From Flammeovirgaceae bacterium UBA1842 (GTDB lineage: Bacteria > Bacteroidota > Bacteroidia > Cytophagales > Cyclobacteriaceae): a DNA stretch of 48,266 bases. Shown here one piece after another: positions 33,305-41,727 of the stretch. Below the pieces are notes generated by a model that was not told where the DNA came from, searched no databases, and saw nothing but the letters and a program-made list of their open reading frames with translations. The number at the start of each line of letters is the position of its first letter. Position 1 is the stretch's first letter. A program made the position numbers and the translations under genes. Location of the stretch: assembly GCA_002338655.1 (NCBI GenBank), contig DDIU01000047.1, positions 1-48,266 of the forward strand, in the 5' to 3' direction.

Positions 33305-35095
33305 TTAAAAAAGTTGATATTCAGGTGATTGCAACATAGAGTTAAATAATCTTTTCAAGTACTCGCCAATTTCGAGATAGTTGGATGGGTTGGCATACAA
33401 TTCCGCCCAGTCCTGAACGGCCATATCCACCTCCGAATCATAATCAGTAAACCCTAAAAAGGATTGGAGAAAGTACCTTAGGCGCTCCTTGGTCAATTCC
33501 CCACCATCAGTATCATAATCAAGGTTATCGGCCAAAGAAAACACATAGGGTGCCAGGTCAATGATAAATTGCTTTGCATTTGGTGCGTTGGCATTGTATC
33601 GTGTACTTACGAAGGCATAGAGGTCAACTGTCAGGTTTTCTTCACTCTGATTAAGTAGCTGCCTTATAAAATTATAACGTTGGGTCAGATAGTTGGTAGA
33701 AATCCAATTCCTGTTATAAATGGGGAATTGGTGATACGCTGAGTATCCCGCAACTTCAAAAGGCTCATAGAAATTCAATCCCATTGATTCCATCGAGCGC
33801 AACATATTTCCAGTTTCGGAATAGAAATTTACCAGATCGGTTTCATAATCAGGTAGTTGCAGTTCGAAGAAGTGAAACGTACCTAGCATTAGATCTAGAG
33901 GGGATTTTATAATACCACCAAATTTATCATCACCAACTCCAGCTGCAGCCTCGTAAAAATGCTCACTCAGAAATAGCTCTTCCAGCACAGGCTGAATCTT
34001 GTAGTTGTTGGCAATTAAAGTCTGCGCCATTTCTGTGATTATGCTATCATCCAATGATTGAGTGATTTCATAGTTTACATAGAATCTGTAAAGTCTTCTG
34101 CACAGATGCTTGGCGGTCTCTTCCTTGCTATAAATTAGTTCTATCAACTGACTTATTTCGTCTAATACGCTTTCTTCTGTTGGTTGACCATTGAGTAGCA
34201 ATGTGGGATCAGCCGTAATCATTACATTGTCAAACCGTTCACTAAACTGCTTTAGATTGTCGTTGGTTTCGTGTGCTGTAGCTATTGTGTCGCCTTTTAC
34301 TTTACCTCTCGGGAGATCAGTATAGACATCAATATTGGTAAAATCTTCGTCAAAACTAAAGCCTGTCAGTACGTTGGCCGCAGCCCGTACATCTTGCTCT
34401 GTATAGTTGAAATAATCACCGTCAGTACCGGTTTCAGGGAGGGTTCCTTCCAAACCACGGCCTATTGTAAACAGTTCCAGCATTTCGCGGGCATAATTTT
34501 CATTTGGGCTTCCCTTTACATTTTGGCTGCCATCAAGGAATTTAAGCATGGCATTGTCCACACAGATTTTCTTTGTTAGTTCTTTAATGTTCAGTTCTAC
34601 CACTACATCCACAGGAAGACCGGTATCTTCATCGGTAATTTGCTTGTTGATGTCTTCCTTGTCAAATGCAAAATACCTAAATAGGGCATTCTGAAAATAG
34701 TTAGCCCGACTATTGTCCACCTTTGACATCATGGTGGTGAGGTAGGTATGGTAAAAGAAGGTTATTTTTTCTCTTGTAGAATAGGCTGGTTTGAGATTAT
34801 CATCAACTCCGATGGCAAGATATTGACCAAGCATCCATGATTTTAAATATCCTTGAAGCTCGCTGTCACCACTATTGGCATCTGTTACTTCACTTATCCA
34901 TTCCTGATTGGTTTCTGGATCAATGGGTAAGGATGGACTTGGTATATTGTTGTCGAACAGCAAGGGAATGGCTTGCTGTGGGGTCAAGGCAGCCACTTCA
35001 TTAATTTTAGAACTACTCGTTCCAAATGTAGCCCGCCTTAGTAAGTGGGCAGCTCTTTTTATGCCTAATGTGGCACTTAAAGGAGTTAAGGGCAT
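33305..35095 (-). CDS. DUF1800 family protein
   Basis: 596 residues. It starts with the family hallmark AAHLLRRATFGTS near residue 15 and contains FYHTYLTTMMSKVDN (the helix with catalytic-like His), GSPNENYAREMLELFTIG, NVLTGFSFD, and the late motif GYSAYHQFPIYNRNWISTNYL ending at LNSMLQSPEYQLF. The function is undetermined; the family is nearly always next to DUF1501, as here. It has no signal peptide of its own, although its DUF1501 partner does. It is the first gene of the operon, with 139 bases to the divergent HMG-CoA lyase gene. No clear minus-strand promoter was found there. Confidence 0.92.
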   Translation of the reverse strand: MPLTPLSATLGIKRAAHLLRRATFGTSSSKINEVAALTPQQAIPLLFDNNIPSPSLPIDPETNQEWISEVTDANSGDSELQGYLKSWMLGQYLAIGVDDNLKPAYSTREKITFFYHTYLTTMMSKVDNSRANYFQNALFRYFAFDKEDINKQITDEDTGLPVDVVVELNIKELTKKICVDNAMLKFLDGSQNVKGSPNENYAREMLELFTIGRGLEGTLPETGTDGDYFNYTEQDVRAAANVLTGFSFDEDFTNIDVYTDLPRGKVKGDTIATAHETNDNLKQFSERFDNVMITADPTLLLNGQPTEESVLDEISQLIELIYSKEETAKHLCRRLYRFYVNYEITQSLDDSIITEMAQTLIANNYKIQPVLEELFLSEHFYEAAAGVGDDKFGGIIKSPLDLMLGTFHFFELQLPDYETDLVNFYSETGNMLRSMESMGLNFYEPFEVAGYSAYHQFPIYNRNWISTNYLTQRYNFIRQLLNQSEENLTVDLYAFVSTRYNANAPNAKQFIIDLAPYVFSLADNLDYDTDGGELTKERLRYFLQSFLGFTDYDSEVDMAVQDWAELYANPSNYLEIGEYLKRLFNSMLQSPEYQLF

Positions 35096-35186
35096 AGACT
35101 TTACTTTTTAATTAATTAAGAGGATAATTTAGTAAGAATATTTAGTAATTAATAATTGTAACCACTTCCTTCGACCAAAGGGAGAT

Positions 35187-35218
35187 TTTGGCTTTTATAT
35201 GCCGATAGGATAGATTTG
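35187..35218 (+). promoter_or_regulatory. promoter of the HMG-CoA lyase gene (TTTG-N20-TAGATTTG)
   Basis: TTTG at 35187-35190 and TAGATTTG at 35211-35218 are spaced 20 bases, matching the Bacteroidota consensus. The ATG at 35235 leaves a leader of about 10 nt. Confidence 0.65.
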
Positions 35219-35234
35219 CGGTAAAGACGTATCT

Positions 35235-36089
35235 ATGAAAATAATTGATTGTCCAAGGGATGCCATGCAGGGGATTCATGAATTTATCCCTACTGAAAAG
35301 AAGTCAAAATATATCAATCAATTATTGAAAGTTGGCTTTGATACCATTGATTTTGGGAGTTTTGTTTCACCAAAGGCCATTCCTCAATTGCGGGATACTG
35401 TTGATGTTATAAGTCAACTCGACCTATCAAGCACAAAGTCTAAATTATTGGCCATTGTGGCCAATACAAGAGGGGCGAAGGAAGCTGCTGAATTTGATGA
35501 GATTACTTATTTAGGTTTTCCATTTTCTATATCAGAAACATTTCAACAGCGCAATACCAATAAATCAATTGTAGAAGCACTGAATACTTTGAATGAAATT
35601 CAGGAGATCTGTGTAAAAAAAGACAAAGTATTGGTCTCTTATATTTCCATGGGCTTTGGAAATCCTTATGATGATCCTTTTGATGTAGAAATAGTTGGTA
35701 AATTTACTGGGATACTGTCTTCTATGGGAATTTCGATCATTTCACTAGCGGATACCATTGGTGTATCAGATAAGGAGAATATCACCTATTTGTATTCCAA
35801 TTTGATTAAGGATTTTCCCAAAGTAGAATTTGGTGCTCATTTACATTCAAACCCAAACACAGCACTTGACAAAATAAAGGCGGCTTATGAGGCAGGGTGT
35901 AGAAGATTTGATGGTGCCATTAGAGGTTTCGGTGGCTGTCCCATGGCCAAAGATGACCTTGTCGGAAATATAGCTACTGAAATGATCGTTTCGTATTTAT
36001 CAGCAAAATCTGAGGACTTAGGATTGGATCAATTGCAGCTTGATAACTCTGTGATGGCATCGTCAGCTATTTTTGATCAATATCATTAA
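35235..36089 (+). CDS. hydroxymethylglutaryl-CoA lyase
   Basis: 284 residues, DRE-TIM type aldolase barrel. CPRDAMQ (Arg8, Asp9) at the start gives the substrate and metal site. GFDTIDFGSFVSPKAIPQ, ADTIGVSD and HLHSN (the metal-binding H-x-H) are present. The loop GFGGCPMAKDDLVGNIATE carries the catalytic Cys and the conserved Asn. It splits HMG-CoA into acetyl-CoA and acetoacetate in leucine breakdown. The N-terminal variant with CPRDAMQG and FIPTE is what I recall from Bacteroidota members. It has its own promoter and no pathway neighbours in this window. Confidence 0.92.
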   Translation: MKIIDCPRDAMQGIHEFIPTEKKSKYINQLLKVGFDTIDFGSFVSPKAIPQLRDTVDVISQLDLSSTKSKLLAIVANTRGAKEAAEFDEITYLGFPFSISETFQQRNTNKSIVEALNTLNEIQEICVKKDKVLVSYISMGFGNPYDDPFDVEIVGKFTGILSSMGISIISLADTIGVSDKENITYLYSNLIKDFPKVEFGAHLHSNPNTALDKIKAAYEAGCRRFDGAIRGFGGCPMAKDDLVGNIATEMIVSYLSAKSEDLGLDQLQLDNSVMASSAIFDQYH

Positions 36090-36128
36090 TTTGAATTATA
36101 TTTAATAAGCAGGCACTATTTTGACCAC

Positions 36129-36136
36129 TATTTTTG
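36129..36136 (+). promoter_or_regulatory. candidate -7 element TATTTTTG before the TPR gene
   Basis: A TANNTTTG match lies 24 bases before the chosen ATG at 36161. No TTG is found at the right distance upstream, so the -33 box is missing or weak. Confidence 0.35.
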
Positions 36137-36160
36137 TTCTATAAACTAAACAATATTAGA

Positions 36161-36799
36161 ATGATCAATCGACTTACTTTCACGCTTTTTCTTATTGGCT
36201 CTGGTGCAACTGTTTTTGCGCAATCTGCTAAAGAATATACCGAGCAAGGCAAAATTATGTATGAAAACAGGGAATACATGCAAGCCATTATTAATTATAA
36301 TAAAGCAATAGAATTAGATCCCGATTATTTTCAGGCTTACTATTTACGCGGCCGTGTAAAAGAAGAGTTTGATGATTTGCATGGAGCAATGAAAGATTTT
36401 AGTAATTCCATAGAGAAGAATTCAAAATTTGCTGATGGCTATTTTTCAAGAGGCGTAATAAAATTCAAATTGCAGGATTATTATGGAGCCATTGATGATT
36501 TTTCCAAAACCATTGAACTTAATCCAAATCATTTGGATGCCTACTATAAAAGGGGGCAGGCTAAGCAGCAGCTTGAGGCCTATCAGGACGCTATTTCTGA
36601 CTGTACTAAAATAATTGAACTAAACCCAAAAAGCTTGGATGCCTATTTTTTAAGGGGTGTTTTGAGGCTTGAATTTGGCCAGCAAAAGGAGGGTTGCCTT
36701 GATCTAAGTAAGGCCGGGGAGCTAGGTGATATAAAAGCATACGAAATAATACGGGAGAAGTGTAACCAACAAGTCTACGGCAGTGATAGTGGAAACTAG
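36161..36799 (+). CDS. secreted TPR protein
   Basis: 212 residues from the ATG at 36161. The longer frame begins at a TTG at 36134 and would put a polar stretch before a good signal peptide, so I rejected it. The signal peptide (MINRLTFTLFLIGSGATVFA) is cut after FAQ. About five TPR units follow, with the classic pattern (MQAIINYNKAIELDPDYFQA, YYGAIDDFSKTIELNPNHLD, YQDAISDCTKIIELNPKSLD). It probably acts as a periplasmic or outer-membrane scaffold. Its stop codon shares a CTAG palindrome with the stop of the convergent DnaJ-TPR gene. Confidence 0.88.
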   Translation: MINRLTFTLFLIGSGATVFAQSAKEYTEQGKIMYENREYMQAIINYNKAIELDPDYFQAYYLRGRVKEEFDDLHGAMKDFSNSIEKNSKFADGYFSRGVIKFKLQDYYGAIDDFSKTIELNPNHLDAYYKRGQAKQQLEAYQDAISDCTKIIELNPKSLDAYFLRGVLRLEFGQQKEGCLDLSKAGELGDIKAYEIIREKCNQQVYGSDSGN

Positions 36800-37827
36800 T
36801 CCTGACTACAATATTTAAGTACACTTCGTTCTGCTAATAGGTAACCAAACTGATGGGCTTTCTTAAAGTCTGAGCATGCACCAAGAGTATCACCAAGAAT
36901 TATTTCACTATGTCCCCGATAGTAGTAACCATGCGCATTCTGGTTATCAAGTTTTAGTAGTTGGTTGAATACTTCAATGGCGTATTTGTGTTTACCAAGT
37001 TTTTGTAAACACCATGCTTTGCCAAATAAGCCAGTGGAATTGGTTTGATCAACATGTAGTAGGTACTCGAAGTTAGAGAGGGCATTGTCATAATCCTTAA
37101 GTTGAAAAGCGTTTAATAGGCCTAATTGCAACATTATACTATCTTTTGAATAACCGAATTCGTCAGAGGTGCTGAACTCGGCCTTTGCTCCTAAAAATTG
37201 GCGATCGAATTTTAAAGCCTTGCCTTTTAGATAATGCAGTTCTGCTAAATATTGTTTATTAAAGGTGTTTTTTAAGCCTTTGTTTGCAAACCTGAGCGCA
37301 CCCTGTGGATTGGAGTTTAATAGTATACGGGATGCGGCAATGCTTGCTTCGCCCGATCGTTCTCCAAAAAAACTTATGGCATCATCGAATTTATGAAGTG
37401 CCAGACCAGGTTTTTTATCAATCACCAACTGCAACCCCTCATTGTAGTTATAATTACTCGCTTTGTACATGAGACCCATAGCGAGAAGGGTCATGATCAA
37501 GACAAAACCAATTGACAACAAGACACCATACATCCTCATCTTTGGAGTGTACTGTGGTTTTTCACTTGTATAATAATTGGTACGGCTGGTATAATGTGGT
37601 CCCCGGGTGTTAAATTTTGATGAAGATGGCCTTAATGAGGCATCGTGGCGTTCCTTTAGAACAGGATTGGTCAGATGTCTATAGGCATTGCTTAATCGTT
37701 TAAATGCTTCTTCCCTTGATGGGTCTTTATCGGGATGATATTTTTTGGCTAGCTGGCGATAGGCCTTTTTTATTTCATCTAGGGAGGCATTGTTTTTTAG
37801 GCCTAAAATATGATAATAATTGTCCAT
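36796..37827 (-). CDS. J-domain membrane protein with TPR repeats
   Basis: 343 residues. The N-terminal J domain (~3-65, YYHILGLKNNASLDEIKKAY) has an intact HPD motif (31-33), so it should stimulate a DnaK-type Hsp70. After a Ser/Tyr-rich linker comes one membrane segment (~100-121), then TPR-like helices (~130-343, YNEGLQLVIDKKPGLALHKF, HKYAIEVFNQLLKLDNQN, GYYYRGHSEIILGD). There is no Gly/Phe or zinc-finger region, so it is not a DnaJ housekeeping chaperone but a specialised membrane co-chaperone. The J domain would be cytoplasmic and the TPR part on the other side. Its 3' end overlaps the TPR gene's stop. Confidence 0.9.
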   Translation of the reverse strand: MDNYYHILGLKNNASLDEIKKAYRQLAKKYHPDKDPSREEAFKRLSNAYRHLTNPVLKERHDASLRPSSSKFNTRGPHYTSRTNYYTSEKPQYTPKMRMYGVLLSIGFVLIMTLLAMGLMYKASNYNYNEGLQLVIDKKPGLALHKFDDAISFFGERSGEASIAASRILLNSNPQGALRFANKGLKNTFNKQYLAELHYLKGKALKFDRQFLGAKAEFSTSDEFGYSKDSIMLQLGLLNAFQLKDYDNALSNFEYLLHVDQTNSTGLFGKAWCLQKLGKHKYAIEVFNQLLKLDNQNAHGYYYRGHSEIILGDTLGACSDFKKAHQFGYLLAERSVLKYCSQD

Positions 37828-37910
37828 TTATTGTCTACAAAGAGGAGTTAAAACTAAGTCTTTTATTGCATTTGGCTTTGGCCTTTACAGATCTACATAT
37901 CAAATATTAG

Positions 37911-38006
37911 ATTAAGATTTTAGAATATAGACTGCATCTAACATCTAGCATCTAGCATCTAGCATCTAACTACTAATATCTAACGTCTAATAGTCTTAAT
38001 CTTAAT
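37911..38006. repeat. 9-bp inverted repeat flanking the heptamer tract
   Basis: 37911-37919 is the exact reverse complement of 37998-38006, and the heptamer array lies between them. The right arm overlaps the dprA stop codon. The pair could form the stem of a long hairpin in the dprA 3' end. Confidence 0.5.
37935..37990. repeat. heptanucleotide repeat array (eight units, CATCTAR type)
   Basis: Units in perfect 7-base phase: CATCTAA, three CATCTAG, CATCTAA, then CTACTAA, TATCTAA and CGTCTAA. The same family is present at 21761-21795. It is non-coding and sits between dprA and the J-domain gene. Confidence 0.85.
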
Positions 38007-39114
38007 TTTTGACCGTGAGCTTATAACGTTTACCGGGTAACGAATTAACAATCCCTTTAAACTCCAGATTTAATAATACCGAGGCTAATTTGCTTATAGG
38101 CAGTTGTGTTTTCCAACTTAGATTGTCAATCATAATGGATTCCTTTTGTGATATTAGTTCACTAATAACAAGCCGTTCATCCTCCTCAAAGCTTTCCAAA
38201 TCGAAAGATTGCTTTTTTATTACCACATCACCAGCTTCCCAATTCATAATATACTCCAAGTCCTTTACTGAAGTAAGTAGATTTGCCTTATTGATTTTGA
38301 TGAGGTTATTGCACCCGGCTGAATATTCCGCGTTTAATGGGCCAGGAACGGCAAATACGTCTTTGTTATAACTGTTGGCAATTTCAGCTGTAATTAAAGC
38401 TCCACCACGTGACGCTGCCTCAATAACTATCACGGCATCTGCCATGCCTGCAATAATCCTATTTCTGGCAGGAAACTTTGGCGCATCTGGTTTACTGTCT
38501 ATTGTATTTTCAGAAAGCAGGCCACCCTGCCCAATCATTTTATGTGCTATTTCTCTGTGCACAGCAGGATATATAACGTTTACACCACCTGCCAATACCC
38601 CAATGGTTTCCAAGTTGTTTTTGAGTGCGGCTTTGTGGGCACAGATATCAATGCCATAAGCTAAACCACTTACGATAATGGGGTTATGAGGTATGATTTG
38701 CTCAATTAATTGCTCTGTAATATCCTTCCCATAGTCGGTAGCCTTTCTTGTTCCTACAATGGCAACTACTTTAGAGGCATTCAAGTCGGCTTGGCCATTA
38801 TAGTAAAGTAAGGAGGGTGCGTCATTCAATTGGTTGAGCCTTTTCGGAAATTCAGGATCTGTATGGAGCAGCAGTTTAATGCCGTATTTATCGCATATGG
38901 ACAGTTCTTCCTCCGCTTTTTGAATAAGATTGTTGCCTAATATAGCAGAGGCTGTATGTGCCCCGATACCCGGTATTTTGAGGAGTTTACTTTTGGAGGC
39001 TTTTAAAACATCCTCTGCTGATCCACAATAACTCACAAGTTGCTTTACCAACATATGGCCAACACCAGGAATAAAATTTAGCGCTACCTGTGCTAATCTA
39101 TTCTGATCCATCAA
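38002..39114 (-). CDS. dprA: DNA-processing protein DprA
   Basis: 370 residues. An N-terminal helix-hairpin-helix-like region (LNFIPGVGHMLVKQLV, LLKIPGIGAHTASAIL) is followed by the Rossmann-like DprA core with VAIVGTRKATDYG, SGLAYGIDICAHKAAL, GVLAGGVNVIYP, ENTIDSKPDAPKFPARNRIIA and IEAASRGGALITAEIA. A C-terminal winged-helix-like part (~310-370) ends the protein. DprA loads RecA on incoming single strands in natural transformation. It is the last gene of a minus-strand run, 14 bases after the MerR gene. No other competence genes are in the window. Presence of dprA is general in bacteria and does not prove competence. Confidence 0.95.
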   Translation of the reverse strand: MMDQNRLAQVALNFIPGVGHMLVKQLVSYCGSAEDVLKASKSKLLKIPGIGAHTASAILGNNLIQKAEEELSICDKYGIKLLLHTDPEFPKRLNQLNDAPSLLYYNGQADLNASKVVAIVGTRKATDYGKDITEQLIEQIIPHNPIIVSGLAYGIDICAHKAALKNNLETIGVLAGGVNVIYPAVHREIAHKMIGQGGLLSENTIDSKPDAPKFPARNRIIAGMADAVIVIEAASRGGALITAEIANSYNKDVFAVPGPLNAEYSAGCNNLIKINKANLLTSVKDLEYIMNWEAGDVVIKKQSFDLESFEEDERLVISELISQKESIMIDNLSWKTQLPISKLASVLLNLEFKGIVNSLPGKRYKLTVKN

Positions 39115-39128
39115 TTTACTTACTTTGG

Positions 39129-39467
39129 CTAAGAGATGTTCTTTTTAAGGTCTACGAGAAAAGCTCTAACCTTGGTCAGGGAATCTATCATTTCCATTTT
39201 ATCTTTCAGTTGATCTGAATTATTTTTCAGCATGTCTTTCGCCCCCTGAAGGGTAAAACCCCGTTCTTTTACTAAATGATAGATGATTTTGACATTCTCA
39301 ATGTCTTCTTTGGTGAATTGCCTATTGCCTTTTCTGTTTTTTTTAGGTTTGATGATGTCAAATTCACCCTCCCAAAACCTAATTAAAGAAGTAGCCACTT
39401 TAAACATACTTGCCACTTCACCAATAGCAAAATATTTCTTTTCAATGGTTTTTTCTTTGTAAGGCAT
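39129..39467 (-). CDS. MerR family transcriptional regulator
   Basis: 112 residues. The N-terminal winged helix-turn-helix (~12-80) reads KKYFAIGEVASMFKVATSLI and RFWEGEFDIIKPKKNRKGNR, with RQFTKEDIENVKIIYHLVKE as the second half. A short helical tail (~85-112) gives dimerisation. There is no cysteine-rich or effector-binding domain, so the ligand, if any, is unknown. It is a compact MerR type common in Bacteroidota. It starts two bases before the end of the CapA-like gene region and is followed by dprA after 14 bases, so it could control this operon (inference). Confidence 0.92.
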   Translation of the reverse strand: MPYKEKTIEKKYFAIGEVASMFKVATSLIRFWEGEFDIIKPKKNRKGNRQFTKEDIENVKIIYHLVKERGFTLQGAKDMLKNNSDQLKDKMEMIDSLTKVRAFLVDLKKNIS

Positions 39468-39469
39468 AA

Positions 39470-40657
39470 TTAGTTTTGAAGATAGTTAATTCTTCCATTT
39501 CCGTCAATTTTTATCACGCCATCTGGAAAATCTTTTTCAATTAGTTCTTTTATTATTTTAATTGCCCCTTTGGCCTCGTCTATTTTTGGCCCTCCGGCAC
39601 CACGTTGGATGACGGAAGTTATTTCGCCAAATAAGAATTCCCCATCGGGTTTTGTATAAACTTTTACAATAGGGGCAATGCCATTTGGTCCCCTCAGGTT
39701 GAACCTAGCATAGGTGCAGAAATTACCCAAACTATAAGCTATAAAGCGTTTATTGTATACTTCCATTGCCCGTGTTACATGTGGCCCATGGCCAAACACC
39801 ACATCTGCACCGGCATCTATAACAGTATGCGCAAACCGCTTTACATTGCCGCGGTTTTCGCCTAAATAATATTCGTTTCTGCCAGTTACATGCTGATGGT
39901 CGCTTCCTTCCGCACCCCCATGGAATGAAACAATGACTATGTCACTTATTGAATCTAGATGCTGAACAATTTTTTTGGCATTTTCGTAGTCGTTGATGCT
40001 CACCGTTCCGGAATTTGGGGCGAATGCGGCAAATCCATATTTCATGCCATCGACCATGAAGGTGGCATAAGGCTTATTTAGTTGTCCTGCATGTTCGATA
40101 TTCAAAGAATCCAGTACCTTCATGGTGTTTTTTCTCCCAGTATTCCCAAAGTCACCAGCATGGTTATTGGCAGTGCTCATTACATCAAAACCTGCATCAA
40201 CCAGATTGCTCATTAATCTTTCTGGAGAACGGAAGATATAGCACAGTTTAGGGTTGTTGCAATGCTTGGCTTCACCCCCCTCATTTAATATTACTCCTTC
40301 CAGATTGCCAAATGTGACGTCAGCATCCTTTAGTGTATCCTTAACTTCACTCCAAAGTGTAATTCCATTGGAGGGTGGGAGATAGCTGTTATCCGGAAAA
40401 TTTGTGCCCATCATAATATCACCCACACCAATAATAGAAATGGTGTCCTTTAAAATCCGGTGAACAGCAATGACAACAGAATCCTGAACAGGGGGAGGCA
40501 GTATGGTCAGCATAGTACTATCAACCAATGTGGTATCACTGGTAACTGGTTGATCTGCAACAACATTTGTGTCGGGTGTTTTTTGAACAACCTTACAAGC
40601 ACTAATGGCCAGTGTCAAGAGTATAGATTTGAATAGTGGGGAATAGATTTTAGGCAT
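39470..40657 (-). CDS. CapA family lipoprotein (poly-gamma-glutamate capsule type)
   Basis: 395 residues from the ATG at 40657; the longer frame begins with a TTG at 40675 and adds six unneeded residues. A signal peptide ends in a lipobox (TLAISAC, Cys21). The CapA domain (~85-330) is a calcineurin-like metallophosphatase fold with IIGVGDIMMGTNFPD, TFGNLEGVIL, TANNHAGDFG, VSFHGGAEGSDH and VFGHGPHVTRAME, all metal-site motifs intact. Family members help make or anchor poly-gamma-glutamate or act as related phosphoesterases; no capsule genes are nearby, so the substrate is open. It sits in a run with two M23 peptidases, MerR and dprA. Confidence 0.9.
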   Translation of the reverse strand: MPKIYSPLFKSILLTLAISACKVVQKTPDTNVVADQPVTSDTTLVDSTMLTILPPPVQDSVVIAVHRILKDTISIIGVGDIMMGTNFPDNSYLPPSNGITLWSEVKDTLKDADVTFGNLEGVILNEGGEAKHCNNPKLCYIFRSPERLMSNLVDAGFDVMSTANNHAGDFGNTGRKNTMKVLDSLNIEHAGQLNKPYATFMVDGMKYGFAAFAPNSGTVSINDYENAKKIVQHLDSISDIVIVSFHGGAEGSDHQHVTGRNEYYLGENRGNVKRFAHTVIDAGADVVFGHGPHVTRAMEVYNKRFIAYSLGNFCTYARFNLRGPNGIAPIVKVYTKPDGEFLFGEITSVIQRGAGGPKIDEAKGAIKIIKELIEKDFPDGVIKIDGNGRINYLQN

Positions 40658-40720
40658 ACTGAATGTTTGCCGCAAAACTAATGGCCACTGGTTTAAGCTG
40701 AAATCTTTTGGTGATATTTA

Positions 40721-41695
40721 TTAATCCAAAGGAATGGTCTCTTGCTTGGATATTTCAATCAGTTTTTCATACTCTTCATTATCCAAGTCACGTTGAAAGA
40801 AATTGATAGGATTAATGGGTTTGTAATTATAAAGCACTTCATAATGAAGGTGAGAGCCACTGGACCTTCCCGTGCTACCAACATAGCCAATGACCTGGCC
40901 ACGTTTTACACTTTCGCCCCGCCCAACTATATACTTGGTAAGGTGGGCATAGCGGGTTTGATAGCCGTAACCGTGATTGATGAAAATAACATTTCCATAG
41001 GTAGTAGATCTGTATGACGCAGTGATAATCCCATCGCCAGTGGCATATACCGGAGTTCCTTTTGGAGCAGTAAAATCAAGTCCATCATGGTTGATCCATT
41101 TCTTAAGAATGGGATGGAATCTACGGCCAAAAGTGGTATGAAGCCTGGTTAACTCTTTATTATTAATTGGTTGGATGGCCGGCCTAGAAGCCCACATCCG
41201 TTCTTTTTCGCTAAGTATCGTTGATATTTGATCGTAAGATTTGCTCTGGATATAAAGTTTCTTTTTCAAATTATCGACAAGTTGGTAGGTGCCAATGATT
41301 AGTTCAGAATCTTCCAGTCCTTGCTCGCTAAGTCTTTCATATTTATTATGACCACCGACACCACCTTCTCTTATTGTGGCTGGTATTTCATCGGTATCAA
41401 GGATTACCCTATATATTTTATCGTCCTTATACTGGAGTTCACTTGTATTGGAATAAGCATTGTTCAGTTTTTCTTTCAATATGCTCCATTCCAATTTTAG
41501 GTTATTGTTCTCAGCACGTAAGTTGGATTCCTTTACTGATGTGAAATTCGCCTGATAGATATAAATTAATCCAAAGGCCATGATCAATGAAAGTGTGAGA
41601 AAGCCTACCACGTTTAGAAACATGCTGCCCTTAGTCACCTTGATAGGCTCATATTTGCAGGTTTCGGTGTCGTAGAAGTATCTTATTTTCGCCAT
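40721..41695 (-). CDS. M23 family metallopeptidase (second of a tandem pair)
   Basis: 324 residues. A membrane anchor (~26-47) is followed by a coiled coil (~48-190). The M23 peptidase domain (~195-310) has NHDGLDFTAPKGTPVYA (zinc His and Asp), YGNVIFINHGYGYQTRYAHL and GSHLHYEV (catalytic and zinc His). All key residues are present, so it should be an active peptidoglycan endopeptidase acting in the periplasm. It is a paralogue of the next gene: both begin with the same pattern, MA-[KR]-I-[RK]-Y-[FY]-Y-D-T-E-T-C. The two genes are 32 bases apart. Such membrane M23 proteins serve in wall remodelling in Bacteroidota. Confidence 0.93.
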   Translation of the reverse strand: MAKIRYFYDTETCKYEPIKVTKGSMFLNVVGFLTLSLIMAFGLIYIYQANFTSVKESNLRAENNNLKLEWSILKEKLNNAYSNTSELQYKDDKIYRVILDTDEIPATIREGGVGGHNKYERLSEQGLEDSELIIGTYQLVDNLKKKLYIQSKSYDQISTILSEKERMWASRPAIQPINNKELTRLHTTFGRRFHPILKKWINHDGLDFTAPKGTPVYATGDGIITASYRSTTYGNVIFINHGYGYQTRYAHLTKYIVGRGESVKRGQVIGYVGSTGRSSGSHLHYEVLYNYKPINPINFFQRDLDNEEYEKLIEISKQETIPLD

Positions 41696-41727
41696 GTGCT
41701 TAAAAAGTATTCAAATAGTTTAAAAAA

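Noticed and set aside
37935..37990. Short regular repeats that might be a CRISPR array.
   Set aside because: Units are 7 bases with no spacers and no cas genes are present.
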